A stretch of DNA of 64,000 nucleotides, taken from positions 1-64,000 of the forward strand of contig CAZSBL010000002.1 of NCBI GenBank assembly GCA_964605205.1, written 5' to 3'. Below the pieces are notes generated by a model that worked only from the letters and a program-made list of their open reading frames with translations, was not told the DNA's origin and did no database searches. The number at the start of each line of letters is the position of its first letter. The stretch's first letter is position 1. Position numbers and translations under genes: made by a program. Source of the stretch: JAWVYT01 sp964605205 (GTDB lineage: Bacteria; Gemmatimonadota; Gemmatimonadetes; Longimicrobiales; RSA9). Of this stretch, positions 52,836-61,718 are shown piece after piece.

Positions 52836-54368
52836 ATGCGCGCCATCCTCGCCATCGACCAGGGCACCACCGGGAGCACGAGCATGGTGGTGGGAGAAGA
52901 CGGGCGGATCCTCGGGCGGGCGTACTCCGAGTTCGAACAGCACTTCCCGCAGCCGGGCTGGGTCGAGCACGATGCCGGCGAGATCTGGGAGGTCACGCTG
53001 GCCGTGGCGCGGGAGGCGCTGGCCGCCGCCGGCGCCCGGGTGGCCGGGGGGACGGCGGGGACGGAAGCGGTGGAAGTGAAGGGGGTCGGGATCACCAACC
53101 AGCGGGAGACCGTTGTGGTCTGGGACCGGGAGACCGGTGAGCCGATTCACCGGGCCATCGTCTGGCAGGACCGGCGCACGGCGGCCCGGTGCCGTGAGCT
53201 TGAGGCCGCCGGCGAGCTGGAGCGGATCCGGGGCCGGACCGGACTCGTCATCGACCCGTACTTCTCCGGCACGAAGATCGAATGGATCCTCGATCACGTG
53301 GACGGCGCACGGGCGCGGGCTGAGGCCGGTGAGCTGGCGGCCGGGACCATCGACAGTTGGATGATCTGGAAGCTGACGGGTGGCCGGGTACACGCCACGG
53401 ATCCGACCAACGCGTCACGGACCATGCTCTACAACATCGACCGCCGGGAGTGGGACGACGAGCTCCTCGACCTCCTGCGCGTGCCCTGGACGGTGCTGCC
53501 CGAGGTCCGACCCTCCAGCGGCGATTTCGGGACCACGGAGCCGGGGCTCCTCGATGGCCCGATCCCCATCGGCGGCGTGGCCGGAGACCAGCAGGCCGCC
53601 CTCTTCGGGCAGGGGTGCTGGCGGGCGGGGCTGGCCAAGAACACCTACGGCACGGGCGCGTTCCTCCTGCTTCACACGGGCCACGAGCGGATCGCGTCGG
53701 AGCACGGACTCCTGACCACCGTGGCGTGCGATGCCCGGGGGCAGCCGGCGTACGCGCTGGAGGGCGCCATCTTCGTCGCCGGCGCGGCCGTCCAGTGGCT
53801 GAGGGATGGGCTGGGCCTGCTGAAGACCGCCGACCAGACCTCCGGGATGGCCGGCGAGCTGGCGTCCAACGACGGCGTGTACTTCGTGCCGGCCTTCGTG
53901 GGGCTCGGCGCGCCACACTGGGAGACCGAGGCCCGGGGCACGCTGGTGGGACTGACCCGGGGCACCGACGCCCGGCACCTGGCCCGGGCCACCCTCGAGG
54001 CGATGGCGTACTCCACCCGGGACGTGCTTCTGGCCATGGAGAGCGACTCGGGCGTGGACGCCCGGGAGCTGGCCGTGGACGGGGGCGCCGCCGCCAACGA
54101 CTGGATGATGCAGTTTCAGGCCGACATCCTCGACCTGCCCGTGCGCCGGCCCCGGAACCTGGAGACCACGGCGCTCGGGGCCGCCGGGCTGGCGGGCCTC
54201 GCTGCCGGTGTATGGCCGAACGCCGATGCTTTCCTGGGCGCGCGCCCCGAGCCGGACCACTTCGAGCCGGGGATGGACACCGCCGGGCGGGAGGCGCTCC
54301 TGTCCGGCTGGGCCCGGGCCGTGGAGACCGCGCTGCACTGGGCCCGCGGCCATGAGGCGCAGCCGTGA
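52836..54368 (+). CDS. glpK: Glycerol kinase
   Basis: A 510-residue FGGY kinase two bases after maf. It opens ILAIDQGTTGSTSMVV, has TNQRETVVVWDRETG, WKLTGG, GDQQAALFGQ and GGAAANDWMMQFQADIL, all GlpK signatures. It phosphorylates glycerol to sn-glycerol-3-phosphate, feeding phospholipid synthesis or glycolysis. No glpF or glpD is beside it; it is embedded in a cell-wall and house-cleaning operon, so regulation by glycerol is not obvious. Confidence 0.95.
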   Translation: MRAILAIDQGTTGSTSMVVGEDGRILGRAYSEFEQHFPQPGWVEHDAGEIWEVTLAVAREALAAAGARVAGGTAGTEAVEVKGVGITNQRETVVVWDRETGEPIHRAIVWQDRRTAARCRELEAAGELERIRGRTGLVIDPYFSGTKIEWILDHVDGARARAEAGELAAGTIDSWMIWKLTGGRVHATDPTNASRTMLYNIDRREWDDELLDLLRVPWTVLPEVRPSSGDFGTTEPGLLDGPIPIGGVAGDQQAALFGQGCWRAGLAKNTYGTGAFLLLHTGHERIASEHGLLTTVACDARGQPAYALEGAIFVAGAAVQWLRDGLGLLKTADQTSGMAGELASNDGVYFVPAFVGLGAPHWETEARGTLVGLTRGTDARHLARATLEAMAYSTRDVLLAMESDSGVDARELAVDGGAAANDWMMQFQADILDLPVRRPRNLETTALGAAGLAGLAAGVWPNADAFLGARPEPDHFEPGMDTAGREALLSGWARAVETALHWARGHEAQP

Positions 54369-54832
54369 CCGCCCACCGACCGCCCCGGATCTCCGTGGCT
54401 GGTGCCGGCACCGCCGACGCCGAGCTGGCCGCCGTTGCCGAGGAGCTGGGCCGCCGGATCGCGGACGCCGGCGCGGTGCTGATCTGTGGCGGACGGAGCG
54501 GGGTGATGGAGGCCGCTGCCCGGGGCTGCGCCGAGGCCGGTGGGCTGACCATCGGGATACTGCCCGGGTCCGATCCGGCCGGGGCAAATCCGCACATCCG
54601 GATCCCGCTCCCCACCGGCCTCGGTGATGCCCGCAACGTCCTGGTGGCCCGCACCGGCGAGGCCGTCATCGCCGTGGGCGGCGGCTGGGGCACCCTCTCC
54701 GAGGTGGCGTTCGCCCGGAAGGTGGGCGTGCCCGTCGTCCTGCTGCGACCCGGGCTGACGCGCGGGCTGGATCTGCCGGTGGCCGACTCCCCGCGGGAGG
54801 CCGTGGAGATGGCCCTCGGGGCCCGGCCGTGA
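54365..54832 (+). CDS. LOG/TIGR00725-family protein
   Basis: A 155-residue Rossmann-fold protein from GTG 54365, overlapping glpK by four bases. The phosphate-binding motifs are CGGRSGVMEAAARG, GILPG and the PGGxGTxxE-like GGGWGTLSEVAFA. In the related LOG enzymes these release cytokinin-type bases from nucleotide monophosphates; the TIGR00725 branch has no established substrate. Overlaps the next gene by four bases. Confidence 0.85.
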   Translation: MTAHRPPRISVAGAGTADAELAAVAEELGRRIADAGAVLICGGRSGVMEAAARGCAEAGGLTIGILPGSDPAGANPHIRIPLPTGLGDARNVLVARTGEAVIAVGGGWGTLSEVAFARKVGVPVVLLRPGLTRGLDLPVADSPREAVEMALGARP

Positions 54833-55302
54833 TCCCGTGGCTGGCGGTGTGGGCACTGGTGGTGGGCCCGATTCAGGGACCGGCGCCGGGCTCGCAACCG
54901 CCGGGTCCGCCCGGGGCCGACGACCCGGTGGCGGTCGGGGTTCCCGGCCCGGTCCCGGCCCCTGCCACGGCGTGGCCTGCCGCGTCGATACGGGCTCCCT
55001 GGCTCGTCGCACGGAGCCGCGCCGAAGAGGTGCCGGTGCGGGGATCCGATCGATGGCTCGCGGAAGACAAGGCGCAGCATTTCGCCATGTCGTTCGCCGC
55101 CACCGGGATGTGGTACGGGGCGGCCCGGCTGGCGCTGGAGCCCGTGCCCGCACGGGCCACGGCGGTGGGCGCTGCGGTGGCCATGGGGGTCGGGAAGGAG
55201 CTATGGGACGTGACCCGCGGTGGCCCGTTCAGCGTGAAGGACCTGTTCTGGGACGCCCTGGGCGTGGCACTGGGCTACACCCTCCTACAACGGATGGACT
55301 GA
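54829..55302 (+). CDS. DUF2279/YfiM-like membrane protein
   Basis: A 157-residue protein from GTG 54829. After a hydrophobic start and a Pro/Gly-rich linker (about 15-60), residues 75-157 show the DUF2279 pattern: DKAQHFAMSFAATGM, KELWDVTRGG and FSVKDLFWDALGVALGYTLL. YfiM of E. coli is a lipoprotein of this type; here there is no clear lipobox. The conserved His and Asp residues in membrane-adjacent helices suggest an enzyme or carrier, but none is known. Confidence 0.72.
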   Translation: MIPWLAVWALVVGPIQGPAPGSQPPGPPGADDPVAVGVPGPVPAPATAWPAASIRAPWLVARSRAEEVPVRGSDRWLAEDKAQHFAMSFAATGMWYGAARLALEPVPARATAVGAAVAMGVGKELWDVTRGGPFSVKDLFWDALGVALGYTLLQRMD

Positions 55303-55303
55303 C

Positions 55304-55534
55304 ATGCAGGAAACGATTCTGATCGTGATCCTCGGAGTGGTCGCTCTCGGGGCGGTGGCGTACCCGGTGCTGGTGGGCTGGGAGCGGTTCTCGGACGCCG
55401 CGGAGCTAGAGTCGGAGATCCGGCGGTACCGGGAAGCGCTGGAGGCCGGCACCGTGTGTGATCGCTGCAAGAACGCGAACCCGGCCGACGCCCGCTTCTG
55501 CGCCGAGTGCGGCGAGCCGCTGGCCGACGGCTGA
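55304..55534 (+). CDS. Membrane-anchored zinc-ribbon protein
   Basis: A 76-residue protein with an N-terminal helix (about 4-25), a short amphipathic helix (ERFSDAAELESEIRRYREAL) and a C-terminal zinc ribbon CDRC...CAEC (Cys 53, 56, 67, 70 approximately). Such tiny anchored zinc ribbons are common and have no assigned function. It follows the DUF2279 gene by one base and closes the glmM operon. Confidence 0.75.
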   Translation: MQETILIVILGVVALGAVAYPVLVGWERFSDAAELESEIRRYREALEAGTVCDRCKNANPADARFCAECGEPLADG

Positions 55535-55695
55535 GACGATGGTGCCCGGGTCCGGAGGCAGTATCCGGCGAGCAGCCGGGGCACCGGCTCGGAGAATACC
55601 CCGGACGCGCGGGAACGAGGATTGCATCCCGAAATGGGCGTCTATCCACGACGTCACGACGACGCGGAACCCTCAGATCCCTATCAGGAGGAACC

Positions 55696-56313
55696 ATGGC
55701 TTACCCGTTCGAGCTCCCCGATCTGCCGTACGCCTTCGATGCCCTGGAGCCACACATCGATGCCCGCACGATGGAGATCCATCATGACCGGCATCACGCG
55801 GGCTACACCAGCAAGCTGAACGCGGCCCTCGAGAGCCACGCCGACTGGCACGACCGGGAAATCGACGACATCCTCGCCAACCTCAGCAGTGTGCCCGAGG
55901 AGATCCGGACGGCCGTGCGCAACAACGGCGGCGGCTACGTTAACCACAAGCTGTTCTGGAGCGTCATGAGCCCCGATGGCGGCGGCAACCCCTCGGGCGC
56001 GCTGGCCGACGCCATCGATGACGCGTTCGGCTCGTTCAGCGCGTTCAGGGACAGCCTTACCAACGCGGCCACCGGGCAGTTCGGCAGCGGCTGGGGCTGG
56101 CTCGTGATGAGCGGTGGCAAGCTGAAGGTCTACAGCACGCCCAACCAGGACAGCCCGCTGATGAACGGCGACCGGCCGATCCTGGGTGTGGACGTCTGGG
56201 AGCACGCGTACTACCTCCATTACCAGAACAAGCGCGGTGACTACGTGAACGCGTGGTGGGACGTGATCGACTGGGACGCCGTGACCGAGCGGTTCGTGGA
56301 CGCGGGCGGTTGA
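55696..56313 (+). CDS. sodA: Superoxide dismutase (Mn-type)
   Basis: A 205-residue Mn/Fe superoxide dismutase behind a strong AGGAGG. Metal ligands are visible in EIHHDRHHAGY, YVNHKLFW and DVWEHAYYLHY. The glutamine in NQDSPLM and GGGYVNHKLFW favour manganese over iron. The upstream 161-base gap holds TTGCAT and TATCCA but 15 bases apart, so no firm promoter is called. No signal peptide, so it protects the cytoplasm. Confidence 0.95.
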   Translation: MAYPFELPDLPYAFDALEPHIDARTMEIHHDRHHAGYTSKLNAALESHADWHDREIDDILANLSSVPEEIRTAVRNNGGGYVNHKLFWSVMSPDGGGNPSGALADAIDDAFGSFSAFRDSLTNAATGQFGSGWGWLVMSGGKLKVYSTPNQDSPLMNGDRPILGVDVWEHAYYLHYQNKRGDYVNAWWDVIDWDAVTERFVDAGG

Positions 56314-56316
56314 ACC

Positions 56317-57354
56317 ATGACCGACGTGGCCGTCGACCTTCGCAGTGACACCGTCACCCGGCCCACGCCGGGGATGCGCGAGGCGATCGCCGGCGCGGAG
56401 GTGGGCGACGACCAGCTCGGGGACGACCCGACGGTCCGCCGCCTCGAAGAACGCGTGGCCGAGCTGCTGGGGAAGGAGAGGGCGCTCTTCTTCCCCAGCG
56501 GCATTATGGCCAACCAGACCGCCGTCGTGGTCCACGGCCGGCCGGGTACAGAGCTCGTGGTGGAGGCCACCGGCCACATCCGGGACTGGGAGGAGGCGGG
56601 TGCCGCCGCCTGGGCCGGCGTGCAGGTCCACCCGGTGGCCACCGAAGATGGGATCCTGACCCCGAACCTCGTGCGCCGGGCCATCCGGCCCGCGTCCAAC
56701 CCGTACCAGCCGGAAACGTCGCTGATCTGCGTCGAGAACACCCACAACGCCGCTGGCGGAAAGGTGTTGCCGCTGGACACGCTGAACGGGATACGGACGG
56801 TGGCGGATGAGCACGGGCTCCCCATCCACATGGACGGCGCCCGGCTCTGGCACGCCGCCGTGGCGGTAGGCGTCAGCCTGGCCGACTATGCGGCACCCGC
56901 CGATACCGTCATGGTCACCCTCTCCAAAGGACTGGGGTGCCCCGTCGGATCGCTCCTGGCAGGAACCGACGCCATGATCCAGCGGGCGTGGCGGGTGCGA
57001 CGCCGCATGGGTGGGTCCATGCGGCAGTCCGGGATCCTGGCCGCCGCGGGGCTCTATGCCCTCGACCATCACCTCGACCGCCTGACCGAGGATCACCGCA
57101 ACGCGGCGCTCCTGGCCGGGCTCGCAGCGGACATCGATGGGATCGAGCCGGTTGCGCCCGAGACGAACATCGTCATGTTAAACATCTTGCGCGATGACCT
57201 CGACGCGGCGACCATAGTAGCCCGTCTCGCTGATCGCAGTGTGCGACTCAGCATGTTCTCTTCCACCCGCCTCCGCGCGGTTACGCACCTGGATGTCGAT
57301 GAGGACGATGTGCGTGCCGCCATGGATGCGCTCGGTGATGTCTTTGCAGCCTAG
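56317..57354 (+). CDS. ltaE: Low-specificity L-threonine aldolase
   Basis: A 345-residue PLP enzyme three bases after sodA. It opens VDLRSDTVTRPTPGMREA, has GDDPTVRRLEE, the aspartate that pairs with the cofactor in HMDGARLWHAA, and the Schiff-base lysine in LSKGLGCPVGS. It splits threonine and allo-threonine to glycine and acetaldehyde. The close spacing suggests co-transcription with sodA. Confidence 0.95.
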   Translation: MTDVAVDLRSDTVTRPTPGMREAIAGAEVGDDQLGDDPTVRRLEERVAELLGKERALFFPSGIMANQTAVVVHGRPGTELVVEATGHIRDWEEAGAAAWAGVQVHPVATEDGILTPNLVRRAIRPASNPYQPETSLICVENTHNAAGGKVLPLDTLNGIRTVADEHGLPIHMDGARLWHAAVAVGVSLADYAAPADTVMVTLSKGLGCPVGSLLAGTDAMIQRAWRVRRRMGGSMRQSGILAAAGLYALDHHLDRLTEDHRNAALLAGLAADIDGIEPVAPETNIVMLNILRDDLDAATIVARLADRSVRLSMFSSTRLRAVTHLDVDEDDVRAAMDALGDVFAA

Positions 57355-57390
57355 TGTTGATGTCGATTTGATATCGAAAGGAGGAGCTGG

Positions 57391-57918
57391 ATGAGCAGAA
57401 TCGCCTTCCTGGTCCCGCTGGTCGCCATGCTGGCGGCGTGTGGTGGTGGAGAGCCGCCGCCGGAGCCGCCGCCACCGGACACCGTGGTGCAGCTGGATAC
57501 CATCACCATCACCCGGGAAGTGGAGCCGCCGCTCCCCGAGGGCCGACTCTCCACCATCTGCCTCGCCAACGGCCAGAACGTGGAGATCCGGATCTCGCCC
57601 GCCGGTGACACCCTCGTGGGCCCCCGACGCGTGGCGCTGAGCGACCTCGGTCCGGCCATCGGGTTCGTGGGCAGCTACGCCGGTGGCGAGAGCTGGTTCG
57701 TCGACGACGAGCCGCTGGAGTTCGAGAACCGCGAGTTCAGCAAGTTCGGACAGCCCGCCAGCCGGGACTGCCGCAGCATGAAGATCGTGGGCGACTTCCA
57801 CGGCGTGAACGTCTTCGGCGAGGTCACGGCCTCCTCGCCGTTCCGGATCCTCTACGTACCGGTGGGGCCCGGCGTCTTCCAGTCGTACCAGGCACAGGTC
57901 GGACGCGTTCGCGGGTAG
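57391..57918 (+). CDS. Lipoprotein of unknown function
   Basis: A 175-residue exported protein with lipobox LAAC (Cys 17), a Gly/Pro linker (GGGEPPPEPPPPD), then a compact beta-rich domain (about 45-170) with two further Cys (CLANGQ and DCRSMK) that could pair. No family recognised. Excellent AAAGGAGG ribosome site. It follows ltaE by 36 bases and may share its transcript. A small GACCC/GGGTC hairpin follows the stop. Confidence 0.68.
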   Translation: MSRIAFLVPLVAMLAACGGGEPPPEPPPPDTVVQLDTITITREVEPPLPEGRLSTICLANGQNVEIRISPAGDTLVGPRRVALSDLGPAIGFVGSYAGGESWFVDDEPLEFENREFSKFGQPASRDCRSMKIVGDFHGVNVFGEVTASSPFRILYVPVGPGVFQSYQAQVGRVRG

Positions 57919-57987
57919 CACGACCCAGCGGGGTCCCGTTCGTTCGCGGTGGAATCCCCCCCGTTCGCGCAGCAGCAGCCTAGCTGC

Positions 57988-58235
57988 TTCAGGCGAAGAC
58001 GCGAAGAGGGGCTTCGAGCCGCGAAGCTCGAGCTCGCCGCAGGTGCTCCGTCATTCCGGCGGAGTCAGATTGCGGGTCATGGGTTCGGGCCGGCGGGTTC
58101 GGCCGGCGGGTTCGGGTTCGCTGTGGAGCCGGCACCGTCCGGGAAACCCAGCGCGCCGTGAGGGTGGCGTAGCCCGGCCCGCAGGCTTCCCCCCAGCTCT
58201 TGGCGTCTTCGGAGTTCTTCGCGCCTTTGCGTGAA
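57988..58235. repeat. 248-bp terminal-inverted-repeat element C
   Basis: The left end TTCAGGCGAAGACGCGAAG (57988-58006) and the reverse complement of the right end, TTCACGCAAAGGCGCGAAG (58217-58235), agree at 16 of 19 positions. Inside are a palindromic GAAGCTCGAGCTC stretch and a short tandem repeat (58081-58120). No reading frame is convincing. The ends resemble, but are not the same as, those of repeats A and B. It fills most of the 567-base gap before recA, together with the recA promoter; the rest of the gap shows nothing. Confidence 0.65.
58081..58120. repeat. Three-unit tandem repeat inside element C
   Basis: GGGTTCGGGCCGGC, GGGTTCGGCCGGC and a partial GGGTTCGGGTTCG in a row. Units of 13-14 bases without spacers, so not CRISPR-like. 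Confidence 0.7.
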
Positions 58236-58292
58236 TGAACGAACGTGGCCGTGCCGCGAGCTTTCCATCTCACCGGGGCCGTGAATCCGCCC

Positions 58293-58321
58293 TTGCATCG
58301 GAGCGAGGCAGGGGCTACACT
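58293..58321 (+). promoter_or_regulatory. Possible recA promoter
   Basis: TTGCAT, 17 bases, TACACT, about 155 bases upstream of the recA ATG. A second -10-like TATATT lies at 58332-58337 without a -35. No LexA box of the GAAC-N4-GTTC or CTGT-N8-ACAG type was found nearby. Confidence 0.35.
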
Positions 58322-58485
58322 GTCTTCGGTTTATATTCGGGACATCGAAAGACGGCCGATTCCGGCATGCAGTTGTCCCGTTGCGCCCTTCCGCCGGACT
58401 GGAGGGGCGGGCATCTTGGCAGAGACGACCCCATGCCGCCCCGTGCGGCAGGTATCGAGCGAACGAACCCGGCGACAGGTGAGTG

Positions 58486-59562
58486 ATGGCGGAGCTGACG
58501 AAGGAAAAGGAAAAGGCGCTGAACGTAGCGATCCAGCAGATCGAGCGGGCGTACGGGAAGGGCTCGATCATGCGAATGGGCGAGGAGGGCGCCCGCACGG
58601 AAGTGGCGGCGATCTCGACGGGTGCCATCAACCTGGACGCGGCTATCGGCATCGGGGGGATCCCGCGGGGTCGGGTCACGGAGGTGTACGGACCGGAAGC
58701 GAGCGGGAAGACCACGCTCTGTCTGCACATCATCGCCAACGCCCAGCGAGAGGGTGGGGTGGCGGCGTTCGTGGACGCGGAGCACGCATTGGACATCCGC
58801 TATGCCCAGCAGCTGGGTGTTGACGTGGACAACCTGCTGGTGAGCCAGCCGGACACGGGTGAGCAGGCTCTGGAGATTACGGAGGTGCTGATCCGGTCGG
58901 GGGCCATCGATGTGGTGGTGATCGACTCGGTGGCGGCGCTGGTGCCGCGGGCCGAGATCGAGGGGGAGATGGGCGACAGCCACGTCGGCCTGCAGGCGCG
59001 GCTGATGAGCCAGGCGATGCGGAAGATCACGGGCGCCGTGAACCGGTCGCGGACCTCGGTGGTGTTCACGAACCAGATCCGTGAGAAGATCGGTGTGATG
59101 TTCGGCAACCCGGAGACCACCACGGGTGGTAGGGCGCTGAAGTTCTACTGCTCTCTGCGGATGGACATCCGCCGGATCGGGGCGATCAAGGACGGGAACG
59201 AGCTGGTGGGGAACCGGACCCGGGTGAAGGTGGTGAAGAACAAGATGGCGCCGCCGTTCCGTCAGGCGGAGTTCGACATCATGTACAACGAGGGGATCAG
59301 CCACGCGGGGCTGATCCTGGACCTGGGCGACGAGCTGGGGATCGTCGACAAGGCGGGCGCGTGGTACTCGTACGGCGAGACGCGCCTGGGCCAGGGCCGG
59401 GAGAACGCAAAGCAGTTCCTCAAGGAGAACGAGGACGTCTCCAAGGAGATCGAGGAGCAGGTCAAGATCGAGCTGGGGATGAAGGGCGGCGACCCCGCCT
59501 CTGATGATGACGATTCGGACGACGCCGATGACGGCTCCGACGAGGGGTCCGACGACGAGTAG
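58486..59562 (+). CDS. recA: Recombinase RecA
   Basis: A 358-residue recombinase. Walker A is GPEASGKTT, Walker B VVVIDSVAAL, loop L1 follows MGDSHVGLQARLMSQALRK-like sequence, and the C-terminal tail is strongly acidic (DDDDSDDADDGSDEGSDDE), which in RecA moderates DNA binding. It forms filaments on single-stranded DNA for repair and SOS signalling. A GTG directly precedes the ATG at 58486. recX, which often follows recA, is absent; alaS, another frequent neighbour, is 2.3 kb downstream. Confidence 0.98.
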   Translation: MAELTKEKEKALNVAIQQIERAYGKGSIMRMGEEGARTEVAAISTGAINLDAAIGIGGIPRGRVTEVYGPEASGKTTLCLHIIANAQREGGVAAFVDAEHALDIRYAQQLGVDVDNLLVSQPDTGEQALEITEVLIRSGAIDVVVIDSVAALVPRAEIEGEMGDSHVGLQARLMSQAMRKITGAVNRSRTSVVFTNQIREKIGVMFGNPETTTGGRALKFYCSLRMDIRRIGAIKDGNELVGNRTRVKVVKNKMAPPFRQAEFDIMYNEGISHAGLILDLGDELGIVDKAGAWYSYGETRLGQGRENAKQFLKENEDVSKEIEEQVKIELGMKGGDPASDDDDSDDADDGSDEGSDDE

Positions 59563-59589
59563 CGGCCCGCCGCGGGGGCCTCGTTTATT
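59563..59589 (+). terminator. Terminator-like hairpin after recA
   Basis: GGCCC and GGGCC (59564-59568, 59576-59580) around a CG-rich loop, then TCGTTTATT. The short stem starts right after the stop codon. A convergent gene ends 44 bases further on. Confidence 0.5.
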
Positions 59590-59632
59590 CCGTGGCCATC
59601 GTGGGCGCGGCGGGCTCATGCCGCCCGGTGGG

Positions 59633-60892
59633 CTATCCGGCGGTTTCCACCGCCGTACCGGTGTCGATCGTCATCCGCGCCACGTACTGGACGTGGAGGT
59701 CGTCGCGGAGCATGCCCCAGAGGTCGCCATCGATGAAGGAGAGGGGAGTGAAGCGGGCCGGCATCTCCAGGGTGCCGAGGTAGCGGCCCTGGTCGTCGAA
59801 GATCTCCCAGGTGGCGCTGCCCATGTCCTGGATGTCGAAGGTGCCGCCGGCTTCGCGGATCTCGTCGGGCGTCTGGATCCGCTGGACCCAGAGGCTGCCT
59901 TCCGGTCCGCCCATGATGTTGGCGTAGGCCGGGTAGAACTCGGCGAATCCTAGGGCCTGCGACATCACGCCGAGCGCCTCCGGCGGCATTCCCTGGTCGC
60001 GCCAGAGCCCTTCCACGATGCGGCGGAAATCGGCCTGGTCGCTGTCGCTGATGGTGCGGCGCTCGAACGGCTTCCGGACGATCCGGAGCAGCTGGCCATC
60101 GGGCCCGTGCGTCTCGAGGCTGTATTCGGAGTTCACGCCGGTGTACAGGCGGCCGTCGGGCCCCAGCGTCCACATCGGCTCGGACTCGAATAGGGTGATG
60201 TTGGGCGTGTTGCCGGCGAAGCTGACCGAGCCGCCGATGGGCATCTCGACGAGCGTGTCGATCACCGCTCCCGAAGGCTCGCGCCGGATGAGCAGGTTCT
60301 TCTGTTCCACGTCCTCCTGGCCGGGGAACGCCATGACCATGGCCTGCTGTACAAGGTCGTTGCCCGGTGTCTCCATCCACTTGACCGAGATCCCGCTGGT
60401 CATGGGGAGTTGATGGCTGCCGGCCGGCTCGCCATCGGCTGTGTACAGGGTGATGCGCTGCTGCGCGGCATCGGGCACCACCACCGTGTCGCCGGACGTG
60501 ACGAAGACCGGGCCCGCCCCCAGCCCCAGCTCACCGGGCCCCGCCCCGCCCTGGCCGATGATGCGTACGTACTCGCCCTCGGGTGAGAAGACCCGGACTT
60601 CCTGGGCCTGCTGATCGATCACGTAGATCCGGCCATCCTCGCCCACGTCGATGCCGGCGATCTGGCCGAACTGGTACGCGGGCTCCCCTTCCGCCGTCCC
60701 GATCACCAGCTCCTGCTCCACGGTCCAGGCATCGCCGGGGCCCCAGAGCCCATCACCGGCGTTCATGACGATCTCCACGCCGGCGCTGTCGGTGACCGTG
60801 CCCTGCCAATCACCGCCGCTCTCGCCGCACGCGGTAAGGAACAACAGTGCGGCGGTGGCCAGCGGTCCGAGGTGCTTCCAACGGCGCTTCAT
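59633..60892 (-). CDS. Six-bladed beta-propeller lipoprotein
   Basis: A 419-residue exported protein from the ATG at 60892 (an upstream GTG would add 15 residues before the signal peptide). Lipobox LTAC (Cys about 22). The rest is a propeller of NHL/6-bladed type: repeated IDVGEDGRIYVIDQQAQEVRV-, FSPEGEYVRIIGQGGAGPGE- and LGPDGRLYTG-like strands. Such lipoproteins are very numerous in Gemmatimonadota and Bacteroidota and probably bind ligands or partners; no enzyme activity is assigned. It is convergent with recA. Confidence 0.8.
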   Translation of the reverse strand: MKRRWKHLGPLATAALLFLTACGESGGDWQGTVTDSAGVEIVMNAGDGLWGPGDAWTVEQELVIGTAEGEPAYQFGQIAGIDVGEDGRIYVIDQQAQEVRVFSPEGEYVRIIGQGGAGPGELGLGAGPVFVTSGDTVVVPDAAQQRITLYTADGEPAGSHQLPMTSGISVKWMETPGNDLVQQAMVMAFPGQEDVEQKNLLIRREPSGAVIDTLVEMPIGGSVSFAGNTPNITLFESEPMWTLGPDGRLYTGVNSEYSLETHGPDGQLLRIVRKPFERRTISDSDQADFRRIVEGLWRDQGMPPEALGVMSQALGFAEFYPAYANIMGGPEGSLWVQRIQTPDEIREAGGTFDIQDMGSATWEIFDDQGRYLGTLEMPARFTPLSFIDGDLWGMLRDDLHVQYVARMTIDTGTAVETAG

Positions 60893-60970
60893 GTGACTTC
60901 TCCGTTCAGTTGTTGCAGCGTGTCGGTTCCGGTGCACGTACGCGGGTCCGGTCGCCTCGCTTCAAGGGCT

Positions 60971-61183
60971 TCATTCTTCGCCCTCGGCGCTGGCCTCGTA
61001 GAGGAAGATCTTCGGGATCGGGACATCGAATACCCGGCTGATCTCGAACGCCAGCGGCAGGCTCGGGTCGTACCGCTCGTTCTCGATGGCGTTCACCGTC
61101 TGGCGGGAGACGCCGAGCCGCTCCGCCAGGTCGGCCTGCGACCACCCCCGCTCCGCGCGGTGTACGCGAATCCGGTTCTTCAT
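60971..61183 (-). CDS. Small XRE-family transcriptional regulator
   Basis: A 70-residue protein that is little more than one Cro/C1-type helix-turn-helix: RAERGWSQADLAERLGVSRQ (about 9-28) and TVNAIENERYDPSL, then an IPKIFLYE tail. This short XRE group is usually paired with a small membrane protein, as here: its ATG overlaps the stop of the upstream gene (ATGA). It most likely binds the palindrome at 61713-61730 and represses its own operon. Confidence 0.9.
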   Translation of the reverse strand: MKNRIRVHRAERGWSQADLAERLGVSRQTVNAIENERYDPSLPLAFEISRVFDVPIPKIFLYEASAEGEE

Positions 61184-61662
61184 CGGTACTGCCGGGCCAG
61201 GTGCGCCAGCGCCAGACCCCTGAAGACCTCGGCGAACACCGGCAGCACCAGAAGCTCCCTTGGCGCCCGCGGGGTAGGGGCGATCCACGCCACCGCCAAG
61301 CCCACCGCCATGAGCGTCATGGCGGCCCCGTACCCGAAGGCGAACGCCTTCAGCTGCAGCATCTGGCTCAACTCATCGAGGGATCGCAGATAGCGTGAGT
61401 AGGCCCACCAGATCCCGATCACCGACGCGGGAATCCCAAGCACCCACAGGAGGTCGGGCAGCGCGTGATATCCGTCCCGGGCACCACTCGTGAACATGCA
61501 TACCACGAACAGCGCCATGAACGCATTCGTGCGCCGTGACAGCCGCTTCCCGGCCGGCGTGTTCTGCCCGAAGTACCCGAACAGCAGAAGGGTCGTGTAA
61601 GGCCATTCGGCGGGGTCCTCGATGGGGTCGTTGCGGCGGTCCGCGTTCGAATGCTCCGACAT
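61180..61662 (-). CDS. Membrane protein partner of the XRE regulator
   Basis: A 160-residue protein from ATG 61662 with GGGAGGGG upstream. A hydrophilic N-terminus (about 1-40) with EWPYTTLLLFGYFGQ is followed by four hydrophobic helices (about 44-63, 72-93, 107-130, 137-152). No family named. It is the first gene of a two-gene unit with the XRE regulator and may sense an envelope or small-molecule signal, but that is inference. Confidence 0.75.
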   Translation of the reverse strand: MSEHSNADRRNDPIEDPAEWPYTTLLLFGYFGQNTPAGKRLSRRTNAFMALFVVCMFTSGARDGYHALPDLLWVLGIPASVIGIWWAYSRYLRSLDELSQMLQLKAFAFGYGAAMTLMAVGLAVAWIAPTPRAPRELLVLPVFAEVFRGLALAHLARQYR

Positions 61663-61689
61663 AACCCCTCCCGTGGCGAGTGTGGGCCC

Positions 61690-61718
61690 AATGTAAAGGA
61701 ACGGCTCCATTATGTAAA
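61690..61718 (-). promoter_or_regulatory. Promoter of the membrane protein-XRE operon
   Basis: Minus strand TTTACA (61718-61713), 17 bases, TACATT (61695-61690); start about 20 bases before ATG 61662. The -35 is one arm of the palindrome at 61713-61730, and the -10 overlaps another TGTAAAG (61692-61698). Confidence 0.65.

Noticed and set aside
55535..55695. sodA promoter TTGCAT / TATCCA
   Set aside because: The spacer is 15 bases, outside the usual range; no other candidate is good enough.
58081..58120. CRISPR-like array
   Set aside because: Three adjoining 13-14-base units without spacers; a simple tandem repeat.
58236..58485. SOS/LexA box in the recA leader
   Set aside because: GAACGAAC near 58464 has no inverted partner; neither GAAC-N4-GTTC nor CTGT-N8-ACAG is present.
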